From assembly GCA_947169185.1 (NCBI GenBank), contig CAMVOS010000004.1, positions 32,660 through 96,659 of the forward strand: DNA of 64,000 nt, read 5' to 3'. The notes under the pieces were generated by a model that saw nothing but the letters and a program-made list of their open reading frames with translations, had not been told where the DNA came from and searched no databases. Shown in pieces: positions 1-9,839 of this stretch. This DNA is from an uncultured Prevotella sp. Lineage in GTDB: Bacteria; Bacteroidota; Bacteroidia; Bacteroidales; Bacteroidaceae. The translations under genes and the position numbers were made by a program. The first letter of the stretch is position 1. Every line of letters starts with the position of its first letter.

Positions 1-1433
1 GCCTTCAGCTCTACCCAGTCGCTATTCTCAACAGCAGCGGCATTACGTGCGCGCTCCTTCTGTTTCTGCATTTCAACATTGAACTGCTCCTCGTCAACGG
101 TAAAGCCGTTCTCACGACAGATAAGTTCTGTCAAATCCAAGGGGAAACCGTAGGTGTCGAACAAACGGAAAGCCTGAACGCCGTCCAGCTGGTTCTTACC
201 CTGGCCCTTCAGTTCCTCCATTGCCTTATCCAGCAAGGAAATACCCTTGTCGAGGGTGCGCAAGAAGCTGTCTTCCTCCTCCTTAATCACCTTGGTAATC
301 AGTTGCTGCTGAGCCTTCAGTTCAGGGAAGGCGTCGCCCATCTCGTGAACGAGTGTGGGCACGAGTTTATAGAGGAAGCCGTCCTTCTGTCCGAGGAAGG
401 TGTAAGCATAGCGTACGGCACGGCGCAAGATACGACGGATGACGTAGCCTGCCTTAGCGTTAGAGGGCAGCTGACCATCAGCAATTGAGAAAGCGACAGC
501 ACGCAGGTGGTCGGCGCAGACACGCATGGCGACGTTGATCTGCTCTTGATTAGAACTAGTAGCACTAGTCTGACTAGTTGAACTAGTCTCTTCCTCGAAA
601 GTATAGTACTTTAGACCCGTGATGTCCTGCTCAGCCTTGATGATGGGCTGGAATACGTCGGTGTCATAGTTGGAATGCTTGCCCTGCATCATGCGCACCA
701 GACGCTCAAAGCCCATACCAGTATCGATGACGTTCATCGACAGCTTCTCCAGAGAACCGTCAGCCTTGCGATTGAACTGCATGAACACGAGGTTCCAAAT
801 TTCAATCACCTGTGGGTCGTCCTGATTAACGAGCTCACGACCTGTCTTGCCAGAAGCAGCCTTCTGCTCAGGGGTACGGCTGTCGACGTGAATCTCTGAG
901 CAAGGACCACAGGGACCTGTATCGCCCATTTCCCAGAAGTTGTCGTGCTTGTTACCATTAATAATATGATCCTCAGGCACGTGCTTGGCCCAATATTTGG
1001 CAGCCTCGTCGTCACGAGGAATATTTTCTTCGGGTGAACCCTCGAAAACGGTAACATAGAGATCGGCAGGATTCAGCTTCAATACATCCACCAGGTATTC
1101 CCAAGCCATATCAATGGCACCCTCCTTGAAGTAGTCGCCAAACGACCAGTTACCCAGCATCTCGAACATGGTGTGGTGGTAGGTGTCGTGACCTACTTCC
1201 TCCAAGTCGTTGTGCTTACCGCTGACACGCAGACACTTCTGGGTATCGGCACGGCGGCGTGGCTCTGGGTCACGAGTACCCAAAATAATATCTTTCCACT
1301 GGTTCATACCCGCGTTGGTGAACATCAGCGTGGGGTCATCCTTGATAACCATCGGTGCAGAGGGCACGATGGCGTGTTGCTTCGACTCGAAAAACTTCTT
1401 GAATGAGTCGCGAATCTCGTTGGCTGTCATCAT
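1..1433 (-). CDS. alaS: Alanyl-tRNA synthetase, N-terminal part (cut by window edge)
   Basis: Charges tRNA-Ala with alanine in the cytoplasm. Only the N-terminal ~477 residues lie in the window; the reading frame runs off base 1. The translation from 1433 opens [11 protein letters not shown] and continues through the class II AlaRS catalytic core with the typical blocks [35 protein letters not shown] and [12 protein letters not shown]. Start could be 1433 or 1430; the second ATG matches the usual AlaRS start MTANEIR. A TACCTTTG promoter lies about 32 bases upstream. Odd: a (Thr-Ser-X)4 run at 555-590, encoded by a 9-base tandem repeat, interrupts the region after the TFEEE segment. Identification is secure. 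Confidence 0.97.
   Translation of the reverse strand, partial: MMTANEIRDSFKKFFESKQHAIVPSAPMVIKDDPTLMFTNAGMNQWKDIILGTRDPEPRRRADTQKCLRVSGKHNDLEEVGHDTYHHTMFEMLGNWSFGDYFKEGAIDMAWEYLVDVLKLNPADLYVTVFEGSPEENIPRDDEAAKYWAKHVPEDHIINGNKHDNFWEMGDTGPCGPCSEIHVDSRTPEQKAASGKTGRELVNQDDPQVIEIWNLVFMQFNRKADGSLEKLSMNVIDTGMGFERLVRMMQGKHSNYDTDVFQPIIKAEQDITGLKYYTFEEETSSTSQTSATSSNQEQINVAMRVCADHLRAVAFSIADGQLPSNAKAGYVIRRILRRAVRYAYTFLGQKDGFLYKLVPTLVHEMGDAFPELKAQQQLITKVIKEEEDSFLRTLDKGISLLDKAMEELKGQGKNQLDGVQAFRLFDTYGFPLDLTELICRENGFTVDEEQFNVEMQKQKERARNAAAVENSDWVELK
555..590. repeat. 9-base tandem array (ACTAGTnnn)x4 inside alaS
   Basis: The hexamer ACTAGT starts at 555, 564, 573 and 582, exactly nine bases apart. On the coding (minus) strand it encodes four Thr-Ser-X tripeptides, so the array keeps the reading frame. 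Confidence 0.95.
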
Positions 1434-1464
1434 CTTATAATGTCTTTTTTAGAAAATTTGGGTG

Positions 1465-1472
1465 CAAAGGTA
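1465..1472 (-). promoter_or_regulatory. alaS promoter, -7 element TACCTTTG
   Basis: On the minus strand the Bacteroidetes-type -7 element TACCTTTG is followed by GC and then about 30 bases of leader before the alaS ATG at 1433. It is back to back with the rmuC promoter and the heptamer array between them. Confidence 0.75.
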
Positions 1473-1477
1473 CAAAA

Positions 1478-1505
1478 AAAAGTGAAAAGTGAAAAGTGAA
1501 AAGTG
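1478..1505. repeat. Heptamer array (AAAAGTG)x4 between alaS and rmuC
   Basis: Four perfect copies of AAAAGTG lie between the divergent alaS and rmuC promoters and end just upstream of the rmuC -7 element at 1515. One of a family of four-unit arrays in this window. Confidence 0.95.
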
Positions 1506-1514
1506 AAAAATTTG

Positions 1515-1522
1515 TATCTTTG
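1515..1522 (+). promoter_or_regulatory. rmuC operon promoter, -7 element TATCTTTG
   Basis: TATCTTTGCA matches the Bacteroidetes -7 consensus TAnnTTTG, 23 bases before the rmuC ATG. No clear -33 TTTG is visible because the heptamer array occupies that position. Confidence 0.75.
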
Positions 1523-1545
1523 CACATTGAAAAGAAGATAGCAAT

Positions 1546-2952
1546 ATGGAGATATACTTAGTCATCATAGTAATAGCCTTTATTATCATAGGCCTTTTGG
1601 CTTATATGATTGTCCGTCTGACCGCCCAGCGCGATGTGGAGCGAACCAAGTCGGAGAATTATGCTAATCAGTTGCAAAGCCAGAAGGTGGCATACGATAA
1701 GCAGTTGTCAGACCAAAAGACATCTTATGACAGTCAGATAGTGGAGTTGAAAGAGACTTTTGCTGTGCAACTGCAACAGACCAAGGATGCCCATGAACAG
1801 CAGGTGGCAGCTCTAAAAGAGATGAACGAGAAACAGATGAAGAGCCAGCTGGACCTGATTAAGGAACAGATGCAGACCACATCTGAGAAGGTGTTGAAAA
1901 TGCGTCAGGAGGAGTTAGGTGCCCAGAATAAGGAACAGGTGTCGAAGATTATCGACCCCCTGCAAAAGAGTCTGAAGGATATGCAGGAAGCCCTCGACAA
2001 GACCAAAGAACAGCAGACGGAAGCACTGACACGATTGGACGAAACCATCAAGATTAATATGCAAAAGAGTGCGGCTATCGGTGAGACGGCTGATCGCCTG
2101 ACACGTGCATTGACTGGTGAGGTAAAGATACAGGGCAACTTTGGCGAGTTGAAACTCAAACAGTTGCTCGAAGATTTGGAATTAAAAGAAAATGAACAAT
2201 TTGATACTCAGGAGACTCTGCGTGATAAAGGGGGTAAAGGTCTTAAGGGTGATGACGGTAAGGGCTTGATACCTGACTTCATTCTGCATTTCCCCAATAA
2301 CCGACATGTGGTTGTCGACTCAAAGATGTCGCTTACTGATTACGAGCGCTATATGAATGCTGAGGATGGTACACCAGAGAAGAGCGAATACCTGAAGGCG
2401 CATATCGAGAGTGTCAGGGCACAGGTGAAACGACTGGCCAAGAAGGAGTATACCAAATACCTGCCTGAGGGCTACAACCGACTGAACTTCGCCATCATGT
2501 ACGTGCCCATCGAAGGAGCTCTGAATCTGGCATTACTCAACGATGCTACACTTTGGCGTGAGGCCTACGACGAGGGTGTGATGATTCTTGGTCCCCAAAC
2601 GATGTATATGAATCTGCGTGTGTTGGAGATGATGTGGACACAGGTACGCCAGCTGAAAAACCAGCAGACCATGATGGATGCTGCAAATGCCGTGATTGAG
2701 CGTGTGCAGGACTTTGGTACCCGTTTCCAGGATGTGGAGTCGAGCATGAACGACACCATCAAGAAGATGACGAAGCTGAAAATTACCACAGCAGACAGTG
2801 GTCCCAGCATCATTACGGCAGCTAGGAATCTGCTGAAGGCTGGTGCTCGCGAGAACAAGAAAAAGAAGTCGCTCTCAGAGATGGACGATTCGATATTTCT
2901 GGAGAGCGAAACAGATGAACAAGTAACTGAAAATCAAAATACTACACTATGA
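1546..2952 (+). CDS. rmuC: RmuC-family DNA recombination protein
   Basis: RmuC proteins are membrane-anchored, nuclease-fold proteins that limit DNA inversions and rearrangements. The 468-residue product starts with one membrane segment (about residues 3-24), followed by a long Gln/Lys/Glu-rich coiled coil (about 30-185). The conserved RmuC core follows, with GNFGELKLKQLLED, IPDFILHFPNNRHVVVDSK and YVPIEGALNLAL blocks (about 200-420) and a charged tail. Length fits the family. Its stop overlaps the start of the next gene (ATGA), so the two are translationally linked, although their functions have no obvious relation. Confidence 0.93.
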   Translation: MEIYLVIIVIAFIIIGLLAYMIVRLTAQRDVERTKSENYANQLQSQKVAYDKQLSDQKTSYDSQIVELKETFAVQLQQTKDAHEQQVAALKEMNEKQMKSQLDLIKEQMQTTSEKVLKMRQEELGAQNKEQVSKIIDPLQKSLKDMQEALDKTKEQQTEALTRLDETIKINMQKSAAIGETADRLTRALTGEVKIQGNFGELKLKQLLEDLELKENEQFDTQETLRDKGGKGLKGDDGKGLIPDFILHFPNNRHVVVDSKMSLTDYERYMNAEDGTPEKSEYLKAHIESVRAQVKRLAKKEYTKYLPEGYNRLNFAIMYVPIEGALNLALLNDATLWREAYDEGVMILGPQTMYMNLRVLEMMWTQVRQLKNQQTMMDAANAVIERVQDFGTRFQDVESSMNDTIKKMTKLKITTADSGPSIITAARNLLKAGARENKKKKSLSEMDDSIFLESETDEQVTENQNTTL

Positions 2953-4226
2953 AAAAGGTTTATAAGGCACACATCCTCTTTACGAAGGAGAAGGACCGTT
3001 TTGAGACGTACGAGAATGGTTACATTGCTGTGGAGAACGGTAAGGTGACGGGTGTTTCAATGAACTTGGCTGATTTGGACAGCGAGGGTGCGGAGATTGT
3101 CGACTTTGGTGACAAACTGCTTATCCCTGCCATGAACGATATGCACGTCCATGCGCCCCAAGTGCATAATCAGGGTGTGGCGATGGACCTAGAACTGTTG
3201 CCTTGGTTGCAGAACTACACTTTCCCTGAGGAGTCGAAATATGCTGACGTGGAATATGCTGAGCGCATGTATCGACGCTTCCTGCATACCCAGTGGCTGT
3301 TTGGCACGATGCGTAGTGTCGCCTTTGGTACCGTTCATACAGAGAGTACCCGTGTACTGATGAAACTGTATCAGGAGGCAGGCATGGGCGCTATGGTTGG
3401 TAAGGTGGCCATGAACCGCAACTGTCCTGATGCGCTTTGCGAAGATGTGGAAGCTGCTGTGGCTGGTAATGAGCAACTGATTGCTGAGTTTAGCGATCCT
3501 AACGGACTGGTTCGTCCCATCATTACACCACGTTTCGTGCCGTCGTGTACGCCAGAACTGTTGAAGGCTTGTGGTGAACTGGCCAATAAATATCAGTTAC
3601 CCGTACAGTCGCACCTGTCGGAGAATACGTCTGAGATTGCCTGGGTGGCTGAGTTGGAACCTGACAGTGAGAGCTATGGTGATGCCTACAACCGCTATGG
3701 TCTGTTTGGTCAGACACCAACCATCATGGCCCATTGCGTATGGACTAAGGGTAAAGAACTAGAATTGATGAAGAAGAATGGTGTGATGGTGGCCCACTGT
3801 CCCACGTCGAACTTCAACCTGTCGTCAGGTATGGCGCCTATCCGCTCGCTGCTTGACGAGGGTGTCAGCATTGGTCTGGGCAGTGATATCAGTGGTGGAC
3901 ACGACCTGAACATGTTCCGCATGCTGGTTTATGCCATTCAGGTTAGCAAGATGCACTACCAGCTCGACCACAGCAAGGCATTCTTAACGCTGTCTGAAGT
4001 GTTCTGGATTGCCACTAAGTCGGCAGGTAGCTTCTTTGGCAAGGTGGGCAGTTTCGAACCAGGCTACGACTTCGACGCACTGGTTATCGACGATGCCGTA
4101 CTCTATCCTGCTGAATACTCGCTGCAGCACCGCCTGGAGCGCTTCATTTATGTGGGCGACGACCGCCAGATTGTACACCGCTTCTGTCGCGGACAGGAAA
4201 TTAAGGAACCCAAAGTAGAAATATAA
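2949..4226 (+). CDS. Guanine deaminase-like amidohydrolase
   Basis: Probably deaminates guanine to xanthine in purine salvage. The 425-residue protein shows the metal-dependent amidohydrolase pattern of the guanine deaminase/chlorohydrolase group: the first metal motif DMHVHAPQ (around residue 67), a GuaD-like ITPRFVPSCTPE block, SHLSENTSEI, MAHCVWTKGKELELM, AHCPTSNFNLSSG and the late aspartate in GLGSDISGGHD. The start ATG overlaps the rmuC stop by four bases. Substrate is inferred from the blocks; a related hydrolytic deaminase cannot be excluded. Confidence 0.85.
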   Translation: MKKVYKAHILFTKEKDRFETYENGYIAVENGKVTGVSMNLADLDSEGAEIVDFGDKLLIPAMNDMHVHAPQVHNQGVAMDLELLPWLQNYTFPEESKYADVEYAERMYRRFLHTQWLFGTMRSVAFGTVHTESTRVLMKLYQEAGMGAMVGKVAMNRNCPDALCEDVEAAVAGNEQLIAEFSDPNGLVRPIITPRFVPSCTPELLKACGELANKYQLPVQSHLSENTSEIAWVAELEPDSESYGDAYNRYGLFGQTPTIMAHCVWTKGKELELMKKNGVMVAHCPTSNFNLSSGMAPIRSLLDEGVSIGLGSDISGGHDLNMFRMLVYAIQVSKMHYQLDHSKAFLTLSEVFWIATKSAGSFFGKVGSFEPGYDFDALVIDDAVLYPAEYSLQHRLERFIYVGDDRQIVHRFCRGQEIKEPKVEI

Positions 4227-4245
4227 TAAGATAAGGAAAACTCTG

Positions 4246-5292
4246 ATGAAAAAAGTCATGATGATGGCTGCTGTGGCAGTCGTGCTGATGATGTCTGCCT
4301 GTGGTGGTAAGACCAGTAAATCGGACAGCGATACAGACTCTGTGGCTACTGAGGCTCAGGAGTCGAGTGTCGACAAACATACGGAGGACTATCTCCGTCA
4401 GCGTGTGGATTCTATGTATAGCATGTACAAGAATCCGAAATACGACAAGGTTGGCATGCGCATCTATTATGGTAAACTTATCGATAAAGACAGCGCCTAT
4501 TGTAGCAAGAGTTATAAGGACTTGATGTCGAAAGCCTTGGATATTGCTGACGAAAACGAAGAGCCCTTGTTGGACTATGACCATTGGACCAATTCGCAGG
4601 ACGACAACAACTTTACCTATGAGGTGGGCAAGATTAGTAATATGACGGATTCGACTGCCATCGTTACTGTCAATGGCAAGATTACAAGGGCACATACGAT
4701 TATCCTTAGCATGCGCTTTGAGCGTGGCGACTGGTATGTCGACGACTTCCTTGGTGACGATGGTACAGGCGAGAAGGTGTATTTCAAGGACTATATCCAG
4801 AAGAACAACTTTCATAAGCAGTTCTCGCTGAACGACCTGCTCTACCTGACGCAGCATTATGCCGAGTCTGCGAAAGCTGAGAAGTCGGGTTTGGGCTTCA
4901 TTTACCACGATTCGCAACCGTCGGACGAGGTTGATGAAGACCAATATGTCTATGGTCACGACATCTTTAGGACCACGAAGAAGGAATTGGGCTATGAGCT
5001 TAATACCAGTTCAGCACATGCCTTCTACTTCATGATGAGTCTTGACACGTCCACCAATGGCTATCTGCGTTTCTTCAATCAGAACGATGCCAATGCCTTC
5101 TTCGAGAGGGTGTGTAACACCAAGCCCTTCACCTTCGAAGGTAAACGCATCGTGGTAAAAAAGGTTGCAAGTGGCAAATCCGTCCGCATCGAGGAAATGC
5201 GTAATGATAAGTCGACATCCACGATGTTCGAGGTACATCAGCCCACGCTTCTCGATGACTGGTACGAGATATACCTCGAAATTTACGTGTAA
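4246..5292 (+). CDS. Lipoprotein of unknown function
   Basis: A 348-residue secreted lipoprotein: lysine-rich start, hydrophobic stretch MMMAAVAVVLMMSAC with a lipobox cysteine near residue 19, then a Ser/Asp-rich linker. Residues about 45-190 (ending ERGDWYVDDFLGDD) resemble small secreted domains of the DUF3828 kind, but only loosely. The C-terminal ~100 residues are a second, unrecognised domain. It lies 19 bases after the deaminase and is probably the last gene of the rmuC operon. Confidence 0.75.
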   Translation: MKKVMMMAAVAVVLMMSACGGKTSKSDSDTDSVATEAQESSVDKHTEDYLRQRVDSMYSMYKNPKYDKVGMRIYYGKLIDKDSAYCSKSYKDLMSKALDIADENEEPLLDYDHWTNSQDDNNFTYEVGKISNMTDSTAIVTVNGKITRAHTIILSMRFERGDWYVDDFLGDDGTGEKVYFKDYIQKNNFHKQFSLNDLLYLTQHYAESAKAEKSGLGFIYHDSQPSDEVDEDQYVYGHDIFRTTKKELGYELNTSSAHAFYFMMSLDTSTNGYLRFFNQNDANAFFERVCNTKPFTFEGKRIVVKKVASGKSVRIEEMRNDKSTSTMFEVHQPTLLDDWYEIYLEIYV

Positions 5293-5307
5293 ACTAAGAT
5301 TCGTAGG

Positions 5308-6138
5308 TCATAGCTTTTCTCCGCATTGTGAGCAATAGCGGTCATCGTCGCGTACCATCGCATCACATCGTGGACAGTGCCCGTCCTTTGGCTTTGCTTT
5401 CGTCTCGTCAATGATGGTAGCCGTCACAATACCTGTTGGAACGGCAATAATGGTATAACCCAACAGCATGACGAATGCTGAAAGCAGACGTCCGATGGGG
5501 GTAACAGGCGTGATGTCGCCATAGCCTACGGTGGTCATTGTGACGATGGCCCAGTAGACTGATGTTCCCAAATCGGTGAATTGTGTGTCGGGCTGCCCCG
5601 TCTCCACCATAAACATCAGCGTACCCAGGCATGTGACCAGTATCAGCAAGAACAGGAAATAGACGGCAATCTTGGTCAGGCTTTTCTGGAGCGAACGCAT
5701 CAAGATGTAACCCTCGTTGATGAAACTGAACAGCTTGAAAATGCGGAAGATACGGATAAAGCGGAACGAACGCAACATCATCCAGTATCGCGCATTGGGC
5801 AGGAAATAGGACAGATAAGGTGGCAGTATGGCCAACAGGTCGATGACGCCAAAGAAGCTCAGCACGTACTCGCGAGGTTTGGGTGAACAGTAAATACGGG
5901 CAATGTATTCGACTGTAAAGAAGAAGGTCAGCAGAAATTCCAGTATCTCCAGTACAAACTTAAAGGTATGTGCCAACGAGGGTATCGTCTCGACGAACGA
6001 GATGATAATGCTCAGCGAGATGGCTATTATCAAGACAATATCAAAGATACGTCCAGCCCGCGTGTCCGTTCCGAATATAATAGTGTATAGCGCTTCTTTC
6101 TCAAGCCAATGGGGTTTCTTCATACTGATAGTTCTCAT
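5308..6138 (-). CDS. Voltage-gated potassium channel-like ion transporter with C-terminal zinc ribbon
   Basis: A 276-residue inner-membrane cation channel. It has an S1-S4-like sensor region with an arginine-rich S4 (MLRSFRFIRIFRIFKLFSF), a pore loop with the K+ selectivity filter TMTTVGYGDITP, and a last membrane helix. The cytoplasmic tail ends in a two-knuckle zinc ribbon, CPRC-x10-CSQC. The annotated ATG shares one base with the stop of the upstream SGNH gene (TAATG); an internal Met at 6123 is an alternative start. The stop faces the lipoprotein stop across only 15 bases. Ion selectivity is inferred from the filter. Confidence 0.9.
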   Translation of the reverse strand: MRTISMKKPHWLEKEALYTIIFGTDTRAGRIFDIVLIIAISLSIIISFVETIPSLAHTFKFVLEILEFLLTFFFTVEYIARIYCSPKPREYVLSFFGVIDLLAILPPYLSYFLPNARYWMMLRSFRFIRIFRIFKLFSFINEGYILMRSLQKSLTKIAVYFLFLLILVTCLGTLMFMVETGQPDTQFTDLGTSVYWAIVTMTTVGYGDITPVTPIGRLLSAFVMLLGYTIIAVPTGIVTATIIDETKAKPKDGHCPRCDAMVRDDDRYCSQCGEKL

Positions 6139-7286
6139 TAAAACAATTCTTCGTGGTCGTATCGTGGCATGCGACGAATCAGCTTGTGGACTGCCGCCTG
6201 TGCCATTGTTTCGTAGGCACGCTCGCTGGGGTGTAGGTGGTCGCCACTGTCGAATCCATCGGCAAAGGCTTTGGGATTAGTGACGCTACGCACAGCGGCA
6301 TCGAAATCAATGCATCCGTCGAAGATGGGCGACATGCGCAACCACTCGTTGAAGGCCTGACGCATCGCATCGCGCTCTTCGTTGTATGTGCGCCAACCAT
6401 AGATAGGCAGCAACGTGCCACTCCATACTTTCAGGCCCATCGCCTTGGCGGGTTTCACATAGATGTCTTCTATGCCATATTCCATCTCTTCTACCGTAGG
6501 CAGATCGCTCCACGGGCGGAAGGGATTTACATCCGTTCCTACAGGGTGGATAATGTCGTTAATGCCGTGTTGGATGATGACGTCTGAAGCGCCTGCCACA
6601 TTTATCTCGATGGGGAAGCGCGTGGCTCCTTTCAGACCGTATGCCTGGTAGGTAATGCAGTCGTACTGGCGCAGGATTCGCGTGCCACTGACAGCACGTC
6701 GAATGATGGAGGCATTGGTGCCAAACGCCATCTGGGCCATATAGTCGGGCCACGACTGGGCTGTGATGCTGTCGCCATAGCACACAATGGCATGATTCTC
6801 TGCTGACGTCAGTACATCGATGGTATTCAGGAAATAAAACCAGTTGGTACTACGGCTCAGGTCGAGTGGCAGCTCATCGGCATCAGCAAAGTCGCCATAG
6901 GCATAATAGCCCTTGGACAGCGGACCTGTAATAAAAGTACCGCTGTTCATCTGCGTATAGCCTGCCATATAGAAACTCACTTCGATGGTATCGCCACGAT
7001 TCACACTGTAGCTAATAGCGTCGCTTTCAACCTCCTTGCCAGGCATCAGCGTAACGCTCTTCTCTCCGTCAAAGGTGATGGGCGTATGTCCTACAAAGGC
7101 CTTGTCGAGCGTAACTGGCTCCGTTCCTGTGAGGTTAGAGAAACGGAAACGCAGCATCGTACCGCTGAAGCACATACGGATAGGGTATCGCAGCGTGAGG
7201 TCTTTAGCATATATGGCCTCGCGACGGTTGGTAATCGAGGTGGCATTGCCCCAACAAGCCACCCATTTACTGTTGTCTGTCATCAT
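6138..7286 (-). CDS. SGNH/GDSL-family hydrolase with N-terminal beta domain
   Basis: A 382-residue esterase-like protein. The first ~135 residues form a beta-rich domain as in some bacterial carbohydrate esterases. The SGNH core follows, with the nucleophile block CYGDSITAQSW (about 168-178), GINDIIHP and the catalytic Asp-His pair in SGDHLHPSE near the C-terminus. No signal peptide is visible, so it is probably cytoplasmic and acts on small sugar esters; the substrate is unknown. Its ATG sits next to the stop of the TSCPD gene, and its stop overlaps the channel start: one operon of three genes. Confidence 0.87.
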   Translation of the reverse strand: MMTDNSKWVACWGNATSITNRREAIYAKDLTLRYPIRMCFSGTMLRFRFSNLTGTEPVTLDKAFVGHTPITFDGEKSVTLMPGKEVESDAISYSVNRGDTIEVSFYMAGYTQMNSGTFITGPLSKGYYAYGDFADADELPLDLSRSTNWFYFLNTIDVLTSAENHAIVCYGDSITAQSWPDYMAQMAFGTNASIIRRAVSGTRILRQYDCITYQAYGLKGATRFPIEINVAGASDVIIQHGINDIIHPVGTDVNPFRPWSDLPTVEEMEYGIEDIYVKPAKAMGLKVWSGTLLPIYGWRTYNEERDAMRQAFNEWLRMSPIFDGCIDFDAAVRSVTNPKAFADGFDSGDHLHPSERAYETMAQAAVHKLIRRMPRYDHEELF

Positions 7287-7555
7287 TATTTGGGTTCTAT
7301 TTTCTTCAACTGTTCAAGTGCCCTGCATAACTGGTCCGGACACGACGTTGCCTTCATGCCACAGCGGATGCCGTTGAGCCGAGGTAGTACGTCGTCGATG
7401 TGCTGACCGCGCACTAATTGACTGATACCTTGCAGATTACCGTTGCAACCTCCCAGAAAGAATACCTGCTGGATAATATTGTTCTCATCCGCTGTCACGT
7501 CAATCATTTTCGAGCACGTGCCACTCGTTTCGTACATAATATGTTTTGTCTTCAT
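7286..7555 (-). CDS. TSCPD-domain protein (TIGR03905-like)
   Basis: A small 89-residue protein with the conserved GTCSKMIDV, GGCNGNL and KATSCPDQLCRAL blocks of the TSCPD domain. That domain also occurs at the end of vitamin B12-dependent ribonucleotide reductases and in stand-alone proteins of unknown role. The three Cys-bearing motifs suggest metal or redox binding. I chose the Met at 7555: a longer frame to 7630 is open, but the TATCTTTG promoter at 7588-7595 lies inside it, so upstream starts could not be translated from that transcript. An ATG at 7576 is also possible. Confidence 0.85.
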   Translation of the reverse strand: MKTKHIMYETSGTCSKMIDVTADENNIIQQVFFLGGCNGNLQGISQLVRGQHIDDVLPRLNGIRCGMKATSCPDQLCRALEQLKKIEPK

Positions 7556-7587
7556 AACTTTTTCTTCTTTCGTCATATTTCGTTTGG

Positions 7588-7595
7588 CAAAGATA
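7588..7595 (-). promoter_or_regulatory. Promoter of the TSCPD-SGNH-channel operon
   Basis: TATCTTTG on the minus strand with a TTTTTTGG block about 22 bases upstream as the -33 element. It fixes the start of the TSCPD gene downstream of 7588. Confidence 0.75.
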
Positions 7596-7733
7596 CGCAC
7601 TTTATTCTGAAATTCCAAAAAAGTCGACATCTTTCTGTGATTTGCAGCGCCCTCTTAGTTCCTGCAACATTGTTATTTGTATACTGTAAACACAACAAAA
7701 CTATACCCTCTCTGAATACTGGCTGGTGGAAAA

Positions 7734-7765
7734 GTAAAAAAGGCTCCCAAGTGAGCCTTTTTTAC
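7734..7765. terminator. Bidirectional intrinsic terminator after dnaK
   Basis: A perfect 13-bp stem, GTAAAAAAGGCTC (7734-7746) with GAGCCTTTTTTAC (7753-7765), and a six-base loop. A/T runs on both sides allow it to work in either direction. On the minus strand it ends the dnaK transcript. The ~100 bases between it and the TSCPD promoter hold nothing I recognise. Confidence 0.88.
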
Positions 7766-7798
7766 TGATAAACAATTCTTTATACCTTATACTATTAC

Positions 7799-7857
7799 TT
7801 GACTTCGTCGAATAAAGGCTGCGCCTCGGCAATGCTCATGCAAGCATGGCATTGCTC
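7799..7857. repeat. REP-like hairpin element, copy 1 (dnaK 3' UTR)
   Basis: Starts TTGACTTCGTCGAAT and contains a hairpin GCAATG-CT-CATGC-AA-GCATG-G-CATTGC (7829-7855). A second copy lies at 57952-58010; the inner stem differs by a compensatory base-pair change, so the structure is conserved. Confidence 0.65.
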
Positions 7858-7869
7858 TCGTCTTGCACT

Positions 7870-9789
7870 TTATTTCACCTCCTCGAAGTCAGCGTCCTGG
7901 ATGTTGTCGTCCTTTGGAGCACCTTGCTGTTGAGCCTGCTGCTGACCAGCGAATGGGTTGTCCTGAGGACCAGCCTGAGCACCCTGGGCACCCTGATACA
8001 TCTGCTGTGAGGCAGTCTGCCAAGCGTTGTTAAGGGCAGCGATAGCAGTATCGATGGCAGCGATGTCGCCAGCCTTGTGGGCATCCTTCAACTGCTGGAG
8101 GGCGTTCTCGATAGCGGGCTTGTGCTCTGCAGGAATCTTGTCGCCAAGTTCCTTCAGCTGGTTCTCAGTCTGGAAGATCATAGAGTCAGCCTGATTCAGC
8201 TTGTCAACACGCTCGCGCTCCTTCTTATCGTTCTCAGCATTCTGCTCTGCCTCGGCCTTCATACGGTTGATCTCGTCCTGTGACAGACCAGATGAAGCCT
8301 CAATGCGGATAGCCTGCTCCTTACCTGTAGCCTTATCCTTGGCAGATACCTTCAGGATACCGTTGGCATCGATGTCGAAGGTTACCTCAATCTGAGGAAT
8401 ACCACGACGGGCAGGAGCGATACCAGTCAGGTTGAACTGACCAATCGACTTGTTCTGAGCGGCCATAGGACGCTCACCCTGCAGAACGTGGATGGTTACC
8501 TCTGTCTGATTGTCAGCCGCGGTAGAGAACGTCTCACTCTTCTTGCAAGGGATGGTTGTGTTGGCCTCGATGAGCTTGGTCATCACACCACCCATGGTCT
8601 CGATACCCAGTGTCAGAGGAGTAACGTCGAGCAGTACGATGTCGCCTACGCCACCTTCCTTGTTCAGGATAGCACCCTGGATAGAAGCACCTACGGCTAC
8701 AACCTCGTCAGGATTTACACCCTTTGAAGGCTCCTTGCCGAAGTAGTTCTTAACCAGAGTCTGAACTGCTGGGATACGGCTTGAACCACCTACGAGGATA
8801 ACCTCGTCGATATCGGCTGTTGTGAGGTGTGCATCAGCGATAGCCTTCTGACATGGAGCCAGACAAGCCTGAATCAGATCGTGAGCCAGCTGCTCGAACT
8901 TAGCACGTGTCAAGGTTTTCACAAGGTGCTTGGGAACACCAGCTACAGGCATGATGTATGGCAAGTTGATCTCAGTAGATGTGCTTGAAGACAGCTCAAT
9001 CTTAGCCTTCTCAGCAGCCTCCTTCAGACGCTGCATAGCCATTGGATCGCTCTTCAGGTCAGCACCCTCGTCGTTCTTGAACTCCTGTACCAGCCAGTCG
9101 ATGATGACCTGGTCGAAGTCATCACCACCAAGGTGAGTATCACCATTGGTAGACAGTACCTCGAAGACACCACCACCAAACTCCAGGATTGAGATATCGA
9201 ATGTACCACCACCAAGGTCGAACACGGCAATCTTCATATCCTTGTTAGCCTTGTCAACACCATAAGCTAGAGCGGCTGCTGTAGGCTCATTGACGATACG
9301 CTTTACATCAAGACCTGCAATCTGACCAGCCTCCTTGGTAGCCTGACGCTGAGAGTCAGAGAAGTAGGCAGGTACGGTGATGACAGCCTCTGTCACCTCC
9401 TGTCCGAGGTAGTCCTCAGCTGTCTTCTTCATCTTCTGCAGAACCATAGCAGAAATCTCCTGTGGTGTGTACTTGCGACCATTGATGTCAACACGGGGAT
9501 AGCCACCCTCGTTAACAACTAAATAAGGTACGCGCGAGATTTCCTTCTCGGTCTGCTGCCAGTTCTCACCCATGAAACGCTTGATAGAGTAAACAGTGTT
9601 CTTAGGATTAGTGATGGCCTGACGCTTAGCAGGGTCACCGATCTTACGCTCACCGTTGTCAACAAAACCAACTACTGAAGGTGTTGTACGCTTACCCTCG
9701 CTGTTGGCAATTACTACTGGCTCGTTACCCTCGAATACGGCAACGCAGCTGTTGGTAGTTCCTAAATCGATTCCAATAATCTTTCCCAT
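7870..9789 (-). CDS. dnaK: Chaperone DnaK (Hsp70)
   Basis: The ATP-driven Hsp70 chaperone of the cytoplasm, 639 residues as usual. It starts [18 protein letters not shown] and carries the phosphate-binding and nucleotide-binding blocks [30 protein letters not shown] and [14 protein letters not shown] substrate-binding domain follows, then a Gln-rich lid tail ending ADFEEVK. No dnaJ or grpE is adjacent. It is transcribed alone, from a sigma-54-like promoter upstream to the hairpin at 7734-7765. Confidence 0.98.
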   Translation of the reverse strand: MGKIIGIDLGTTNSCVAVFEGNEPVVIANSEGKRTTPSVVGFVDNGERKIGDPAKRQAITNPKNTVYSIKRFMGENWQQTEKEISRVPYLVVNEGGYPRVDINGRKYTPQEISAMVLQKMKKTAEDYLGQEVTEAVITVPAYFSDSQRQATKEAGQIAGLDVKRIVNEPTAAALAYGVDKANKDMKIAVFDLGGGTFDISILEFGGGVFEVLSTNGDTHLGGDDFDQVIIDWLVQEFKNDEGADLKSDPMAMQRLKEAAEKAKIELSSSTSTEINLPYIMPVAGVPKHLVKTLTRAKFEQLAHDLIQACLAPCQKAIADAHLTTADIDEVILVGGSSRIPAVQTLVKNYFGKEPSKGVNPDEVVAVGASIQGAILNKEGGVGDIVLLDVTPLTLGIETMGGVMTKLIEANTTIPCKKSETFSTAADNQTEVTIHVLQGERPMAAQNKSIGQFNLTGIAPARRGIPQIEVTFDIDANGILKVSAKDKATGKEQAIRIEASSGLSQDEINRMKAEAEQNAENDKKERERVDKLNQADSMIFQTENQLKELGDKIPAEHKPAIENALQQLKDAHKAGDIAAIDTAIAALNNAWQTASQQMYQGAQGAQAGPQDNPFAGQQQAQQQGAPKDDNIQDADFEEVK

Positions 9790-9839
9790 AATTCTATATT
9801 TTTTAATTGTTAATATGCATAATTTGTCACTGAGTCACC

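Noticed and set aside
555..590. ACTAGT cluster as cloning artefact (SpeI sites)
   Set aside because: The sites are embedded in continuous alaS coding sequence with frame kept and other arrays in the window behave the same way.
4201..4959. 252-codon open frame antisense to the lipoprotein
   Set aside because: It mirrors the codon pattern of the plus-strand gene, which has a signal peptide and lipobox; the antisense product has no recognisable features.
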